DNA from: Clavaria fumosa
Taxonomy: Eukaryota > Basidiomycota > Agaricomycetes > Agaricales > Clavariaceae
Direction: 5' to 3'
Assembly: GCA_951802425.1 (NCBI GenBank)
Contig: OX637804.1
Location: forward strand, 1,240,001-1,304,000
DNA: 64,000 nucleotides
Shown one piece after another: positions 58,801-64,000 of this stretch; positions within the stretch are counted from its first letter, which is position 1, and each line of letters begins with the position of its first letter. The translations under genes were made by a program, and so were the position numbers. Under the pieces are notes generated by a model. It saw only the letters and a program-made list of their open reading frames with translations, ran no database searches and was not told the DNA's origin.

Positions 58801-60180
58801 ACGACCACGAACACGACCACGACCACGACCACGAGCAACGCGGTGGCGTCCAAACCTACGACAATGGCGCCGGCGGCGACGACGGGATCCAAGTCGAAGA
58901 AGGCGAAACGGGCTGCGAAACAGAAGGCGTTGGCTGCGGAGAAACCACTTGTGGAGACAGAAACGCCGCCTGCTGACGACCCTCCTGTGGACGTGGAGAA
59001 GCCGTCGGAGAAGCAGAAGCCCGAGCAAGACTCTCCTGAGCAGGCCAGCGCGCCCACAGAGGAGAAGCATGGTGGGACACCTGAGGAGGGGGTTGGGTGG
59101 TTGAAAGGCGACGGCATTGCCACTGCCGTTGTTGCTGTCGCTACCCCTGTCGCTGCTCGAGCTGATGTCTCCGTGCTCTCTGACCGATCAATGAACGAGG
59201 CGAAGACACTAGACAATGAGGGCGGTAGGGCTGGTGACAAGAAGGCATCGGATTTGGTCGGCCGCAGCAAAGGGCGTAACAATGGTTCCAACGAGAAGAA
59301 CGCGATGGACGTGGTGATGACGACGATGCTGCAGACTGGGCTGACGTTTGATGATGTTGGGGACCGGTACCCTGCGGCGGTGCGAACGAAGCAAGGGGGT
59401 AGCCTGAAGCGCGGTGCTGAACGGTCTGCTGGTGGTGCTGGTGGTTCTCCTACTGCTTCTACGCGGACCAAAGCATGTTCAAGTTTGGGGTCCGAGAGCT
59501 CTGGTAGGACAAGGTCGACGGCGGCAGCGAAGAGTTCTCCGTTCGGTGCCGCGAAAATCGGGCTGAACTTGGTTGACAAAGAGGAGGATGAGGATGATGC
59601 AGGCCTACTTGCTGTCAGCGACGCATTTGGGGGGCACAGTCATGCCGGGCGGTTCGGATGGGAGGCATCGTCGATTGCTGACGTTGGGGCGATACCCGCC
59701 TCGTTCTTCCGCGGGACACGTGAGGTGGACCGTGCGCCGTCTGCGGAAGGGAGGCCGTTCGTGCGGCGAAGCAGCAGCGAGAGCAGCAGCGATGGGCTGC
59801 CGCAGCAGCCGCCACAGCCACGAGAGAAGAAGACAGTGCGGTTCACGGCGGGTGAGGAGGTGCTCGTCCGGGGTGGCAGTGCAGCGGCGTCGGCCACGCG
59901 GGAGAACGACGGCACGTGTGAGGTCTGGATACCGCAGCCGAGCGCGTATGAGGATGAAGACGAGGGTGGGCTGGGTTTCTCCGCGGACGTGGAGCTGGCG
60001 GCGATGTTCCTGGATTTGCCGAGCGTGGTGGATGATAGGAGCGCCCCGGCGAACGTCAAAGCGGCCGCCAAGGGGAAGGGGAAGGGGAGCCTTGGAGGCC
60101 GCAGTATCGATGAAGGACTGAGGGAGACGATCGAGCCGTATTTGTTTCGCTTGGCCGCTGAGAACGCCGGAGAGTGGTGA
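55885..60180 (+). CDS. Large mostly disordered protein of unknown function
   Basis: Two exons, 55885-56490 and 56542-60180, with one 51-bp intron (GTGAGT/TTGGCAG); 1414 residues. I do not recognise the family. Residues 1-130 look folded and helical (REQWRAFYNEHYDEVNNHC, then ALAYARRALRDTQERAYEEW). At about 320-440 lies a second helical region (ECIRAHFAELKSGL ... LEQQLAALWSKHEQART). The rest is low-complexity Ser/Pro/Ala, acidic, or Lys-rich (GKNKKDKKKGKK, SKSKKAKRAAKQK), suggesting a nuclear or nucleic-acid-associated protein. The C-terminus contains KKTVRFTAGEEV, reminiscent of an RVxF-type docking site for protein phosphatase 1, and a final segment EPYLFRLAAENAGEW. All functions are inference. 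Confidence 0.78.
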
Positions 60181-60887
60181 AAAGTTGGTGGGACCTCTGT
60201 CGAGGTTGGTTATTTAATTTATTGACTTTTTTTTTCTTTTTCTCCTCCGTTTTTTTTGCCATTATCGTTATTTATTCGCATAGGTTAGACACTGTTGCTC
60301 GCAAATCCCCCAAGTGAGCAGTTCAACGACTACGACTACAATACCACTAGTGTACTGTACTGTACTGTACTTGGCTACACCCAACGATGATGATCGATCG
60401 CTTTAAACTCCGACGTCCGTGGTTTGGCTGTGATTGATTTTAGTTGTGCCTATTTACACTTTTCCATATATGGAGATTTCAGATCTTTCGCATAGATCCG
60501 AGCTACTTCTCATCCCTGGCCTGGCTGGGCGGGGTTTACGGCAAACCACGCACAATACACACGCTACGCTCCTCTCCAAGAACCGTCGTCGGTCTCGACG
60601 AGGATTTCACCGCCGTTGCGCCTCTCGGTGGAACGACTGAGAAATTCGCAGTTCACTCAACGGGGACGCATAGGCGTGAGTGGGTCGCCCGGTAATGTAC
60701 AACCCCAACGTGCACAAGGCAAGTCAAGGCTCATGGCTAACAGCACCCCCACACACTCCCCTTTTCCTTCAGTTTCTGGTCAACCCGACCCGACCAAGTC
60801 CCTTGTCCGCACGCAGCTGCACTCTTACCCCCGTTAACTGACACCGACACGCATTTCAACCACCAAATCCTGCGTTGCACTAATATT
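60181..60887. other. Intergenic DNA with a TGTAC microsatellite
   Basis: Holds the T-rich 3' flank of the previous gene (60225-60260) and a TGTAC repeat of about four units at 60350-60372. No gene supported. Confidence 0.55.
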
Positions 60888-63800
60888 ATGGCGACCGTGG
60901 CTTCAAAGCTTACGACACCCACGCTGCCCTTAGGCGCAGACGACCTCGAACCCGATGAGGCCTGGAAGCAAAACATGCGGGACATGATCGAGAAAGGAAT
61001 GGAGCCTATGGTGCGCGATGCAAAGAAAAATATGGAGGACAAGTTGAGGGAGGCCCCTGTCGACCCAGAACAGCGCGAAATCCTCACAAAGGAGTACCAT
61101 CTCGTCATGCGCGACCTTCGCAACCTCGCCACGGAGCAGTACGAGACTGCTCTCCAGCGTGAGCGGGCCGAGCGCCGCTGGACCGCGGGCAAAGACGTTG
61201 ATGAGAAGTGGCACGAGGTGCTCATCAAGGAGCAACAAGCCATCATGGACAACCTTCAGAAAGGCGACGGGAGCGGGCAACAACGTACCCACCACTCATC
61301 CTCTTCTGATGACTCTCAGCGCGAGCCCTATTCGGATCCAAGATTGCGTAGGCCAGCACCTAGCCGTGCCTCACCATCGACGCGTGATCCATTAGTGAGT
61401 AATGTTAGCAGAAGCAGCGCCCCAACAGAATCACAGAGAAGTGCCTCGGGAATGATCAATCAGGCATCACCCATCGCCGGTCGCTGGGCGCCGCCGCTTG
61501 AATCACCCCTCGCAGAGGAATCGCGCGCGCACCACTATCACCACCATGCACACCAACAACAGCAGCCACGAACGTTGGACAACTCTCGCAAAACCAGCAT
61601 GGCCAGCATAGGGCGCGCTCACGGCGACGGCCTTCTCCGTAACGGCAGCATCACGCGCAACAGCGGCACCAGCAACGGCCCACAGATAGACGGTAGACGA
61701 GTTTGGGTGCAGCCGGAGCGCCCATTGTCGGACGAACCAGAAGAGATCGCGAAACCCTCCTCCGGCTCGCCTACGAAGACTTTTACGTCCAAGCCGCCTA
61801 GCATCTGGGTGCCCCCTATGTCACCCGAACAGGATGCCGCCCATTCGAGGCCGTATGTCCACCCTCGCCGCGGGAGCAACGCAAGCACGGTCAGCGCCAT
61901 GTCTGCCACGCATCGGCCATCCGCAACGGCCCAGAACGTGGCAGAGACGGCGTCCAATGTGCAGCGGGAGAGGACCACTTCCTCAACGATGGCGGCCGCG
62001 ATGACGCCCCCCACAACTCCGGGCGGGAAAGACGATGTCCCTAGATTGCGGAGCGGTCGAGACCAGCCGCCGTATGCGCGTTCTGAGAGCCGGCACAATG
62101 CGTCGCCCATTGCCGACTCGCAATATGCACGGGCGACGCACGACTCGGCAGCAGCATCCCCGGCCACTCCCAGTCCCGTGTACTCGTCCTTCAGGACGCC
62201 GTCCTCCGCAATCGGGGATCCGGACGGCCACATGTATGGTTCGCCGCCTCGGCCGCCCGCAGCAACACAGCTGCTGACCAGGCCGCCGCCGCGTCAGGGT
62301 TCCATCGGCGTCCTGGGCAGCACCGCCTCTGCGTCACCTTCGTCCTCGCTGCCGTCGTCGCCGCCTCGCTCGTCGGGTGAGCATTTCCCCCGTTACGCAG
62401 CGGTGGAGAGCGTGCCGACTCCGCGTCAGCGCACGGTTTCCCGCGAGAACGGACTGTATTCGGGCAATGGTGGTAGTGGCGGTAGCGGCAGCGTTAATAG
62501 CCACAATCATAATCACAACAATAGCGGCGGCAGCGGCACCCATCACAACCACGGCAACAGTTACCACGCGCGTGCGGCGTATGATGGCGGCGCGCCGCCG
62601 CGGTCGAGATGCGCGTCTGGGGAGGACATGGACGGGGTGTCGCCGCTTCGCACGGCAGCGGCGACGGCAGTGTCATCGCCGCCTTCGAAATTCGAGGGTA
62701 GTGTTGCTCCCGCGGTACGGAAGCGGGGACAGCTGCCGAGCGTGCGGGTGCATGTGTCGTCATCGTACGCAGATTTGAGACACCCCCGGCCGTCCCATAG
62801 CCGTGAGGACGTCTTCAAAAGCGCGGAGGAGGGGGGCAGATGGGGGCGGAACGGAAAGGTGGCGGTAACGGAGGAGAAGGAGGAAGAGTGGGTGGGTGAA
62901 GAGGAGGAGGAGGAGGGGGAGGAGGAGGAGGAGGAGGAGAACGAACGTGAGGAGTACGGACAAGAGATGGACAAGGCGTCGTTGTCGACAACCTCTGACA
63001 CGGACTTGGAAGACATGGACTTAGTGAGGGAGGCGGAGCAAGCGCGGCTGGAGGCGCAGCGCATGGCTGAGGAGGCAAAGAAGAAGGAGGAGGAGGTGCA
63101 ACGGCGCCGAGAGGAGGCCCGGAGGATCAAGGTCGAAGCTCGTCATAGGGAGGCTGAGGCTCGTCTGAAGGAGGCCGAGGCGCGTCAGAAGGAAGCCGCG
63201 GCGCGTCAAATGGAAGCTGAAGTGCGCCACAGGGAGGAGGAGGAGCGCCGGAGGAAAGAGCAGGAGATGCGAAAGAAGGAGGAGGAGGCGGAGAGGAAAG
63301 CTGATGAGCTGCGACGCGTGGCGGACGAGACGAGGAAGAAGGAGGAGGAGCTGAAGAGGATTGAGGAAGACCTGAAGAGGCGTGAGGAGGAGCTGAATCG
63401 ACGTGAGGCGGAGAGTCTGGCTAGGGAAGAAATGGAGAAGGCGAGGAGGGAGGAGGAGGAGAAGACGAGGCGGGAAGAGGCCGAAAGGCAATTGCGGCTT
63501 GAGGCGGAGAGACAGAAGAAAGATCAGTTGGAGACACAAAGGATCGCAGAAGAAGCTAGAAAGAAGGAGGAAGAGAAGGCACAGGCAATGAAGAAGGAGG
63601 CAGAGCTCAAGCGCCAAGAGGAGGAGGGGCGCAAGAGAGAAGTTGAAGCCAAACGGCTAGAGGAGGAACGGCAGCAAGGAGTTGAGACTCGCCGGAGGGC
63701 TGAGGCTGACGCGCAGTGGACGAAGATAGACGCAACGCGAGACCACCAAGAAGAAGGGAGAAAGCGTGAAGCAGAGACGGGTACCCGTGCGGAAGACGCA

Positions 63801-64000
63801 CAGCGACCGCACGCTTACGGTCCCTATAATACTTCCATCCCGCGGGGTGTTGGCGTTTCCGCATCTTCTGCAGCGTCTGCGGGCGCCAGCACCGGCACCT
63901 CTTCTGCGACCTATCGTAGTGTTCCCACCTCGTCTAGTCCAGACTCTGCGTCCTCTGCAAGTCACCGAAGCCCCGCTTCCTCGAACTCTAGCAACGCCCC
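60888..64000 (+). CDS. Large disordered and coiled-coil protein, runs off the right edge
   Basis: Open from the ATG at 60888 to the window end, at least 1037 codons, without an intron. Residues about 20-135 form a conserved-looking helical domain (DEAWKQNMRDMIEKGMEPMV, MRDLRNLATEQYETALQRER, RWTAGKDVDEKWHEVL) that I cannot name. About 500 disordered residues follow, rich in Ser/Pro/His/Asn. Then comes a long Glu/Lys/Arg coiled coil (EARLKEAEARQKEAAARQME and similar, about 63000-63770) and another Ser-rich stretch. Acidic runs near 62880-62945 precede the coil. The 3' end is missing, so a C-terminal domain may lie outside. Structural or trafficking scaffold is a guess. Confidence 0.75.
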   Translation, partial: MATVASKLTTPTLPLGADDLEPDEAWKQNMRDMIEKGMEPMVRDAKKNMEDKLREAPVDPEQREILTKEYHLVMRDLRNLATEQYETALQRERAERRWTAGKDVDEKWHEVLIKEQQAIMDNLQKGDGSGQQRTHHSSSSDDSQREPYSDPRLRRPAPSRASPSTRDPLVSNVSRSSAPTESQRSASGMINQASPIAGRWAPPLESPLAEESRAHHYHHHAHQQQQPRTLDNSRKTSMASIGRAHGDGLLRNGSITRNSGTSNGPQIDGRRVWVQPERPLSDEPEEIAKPSSGSPTKTFTSKPPSIWVPPMSPEQDAAHSRPYVHPRRGSNASTVSAMSATHRPSATAQNVAETASNVQRERTTSSTMAAAMTPPTTPGGKDDVPRLRSGRDQPPYARSESRHNASPIADSQYARATHDSAAASPATPSPVYSSFRTPSSAIGDPDGHMYGSPPRPPAATQLLTRPPPRQGSIGVLGSTASASPSSSLPSSPPRSSGEHFPRYAAVESVPTPRQRTVSRENGLYSGNGGSGGSGSVNSHNHNHNNSGGSGTHHNHGNSYHARAAYDGGAPPRSRCASGEDMDGVSPLRTAAATAVSSPPSKFEGSVAPAVRKRGQLPSVRVHVSSSYADLRHPRPSHSREDVFKSAEEGGRWGRNGKVAVTEEKEEEWVGEEEEEEGEEEEEEENEREEYGQEMDKASLSTTSDTDLEDMDLVREAEQARLEAQRMAEEAKKKEEEVQRRREEARRIKVEARHREAEARLKEAEARQKEAAARQMEAEVRHREEEERRRKEQEMRKKEEEAERKADELRRVADETRKKEEELKRIEEDLKRREEELNRREAESLAREEMEKARREEEEKTRREEAERQLRLEAERQKKDQLETQRIAEEARKKEEEKAQAMKKEAELKRQEEEGRKREVEAKRLEEERQQGVETRRRAEADAQWTKIDATRDHQEEGRKREAETGTRAEDAQRPHAYGPYNTSIPRGVGVSASSAASAGASTGTSSATYRSVPTSSSPDSASSASHRSPASSNSSNA

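Noticed and set aside
1..64000. tRNA genes, rRNA, CRISPR arrays, bacterial operons
   Set aside because: No cloverleaf, rRNA core or regularly spaced repeat with unique spacers was recognised by eye. A tRNAscan run would settle the tRNA question.

Overview
The window looks like nuclear DNA of an agaricomycete (basidiomycete fungus). Genes carry many short introns of about 45-90 bp with GTRNGT donors and YAG acceptors. Coding DNA is GC-rich, intergenic DNA is more AT-rich, and several families are typical of mushrooms: a Kre33/NAT10 acetyltransferase, a Dcr2-like phosphoesterase, a beta-trefoil inhibitor-like protein, a RING/coiled-coil/WD40 protein and a Copia retrotransposon. No bacterial operon, CRISPR array, rRNA or tRNA was seen. 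All exon models were built by hand from splice sites and checked for reading phase.

Layout. 1-3340: the edge of an unknown gene, then intergenic DNA ending in a G-rich 24-bp minisatellite. 3606-8887: left arm of a large inverted duplication, carrying a cysteine-rich single-pass receptor-like gene (5007-7537) and the 3' part of a single-pass membrane protein gene (8000-11088, minus). 12406-17816: two tandem genes for secreted copper-amine-oxidase-like proteins (minus) plus a third relic. 18615-20550: Dcr2-like metallophosphoesterase (minus). 21394-25541: Kre33/NAT10 RNA cytidine acetyltransferase in 13 exons. 29344-35150: a giant low-complexity protein ending in an RRM-like domain. 36230-43641: a RING/coiled-coil/WD40 gene (minus) cut by a young Copia element (38115-43075). 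43802-50180: right arm of the inverted duplication, with a second intact receptor-like gene and broken flanking genes. 51526-52279: small beta-trefoil-like protein. 54483-55010: dead relative of the RING/coiled-coil gene. 55885-60180 and 60888-64000 (partial): two large disordered/coiled-coil proteins of unknown function.

How it fits together. The genes do not form a pathway. Housekeeping genes (RNA acetylation, a cell-cycle-type phosphatase) sit among fast-changing accessory DNA. The clearest story is structural: about 5.25 kb was copied in inverted orientation some 35 kb away, with its two blocks in circularly permuted order. One receptor gene stayed intact in each copy, the neighbouring gene was truncated and frameshifted, and the truncated piece was joined to a fragment resembling fungal MLKL-like helical domains. 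Separately, a near-pristine Copia copy split a RING/coiled-coil/WD40 gene and left the coiled-coil/WD40 half as an intact frame directly next to its LTR.
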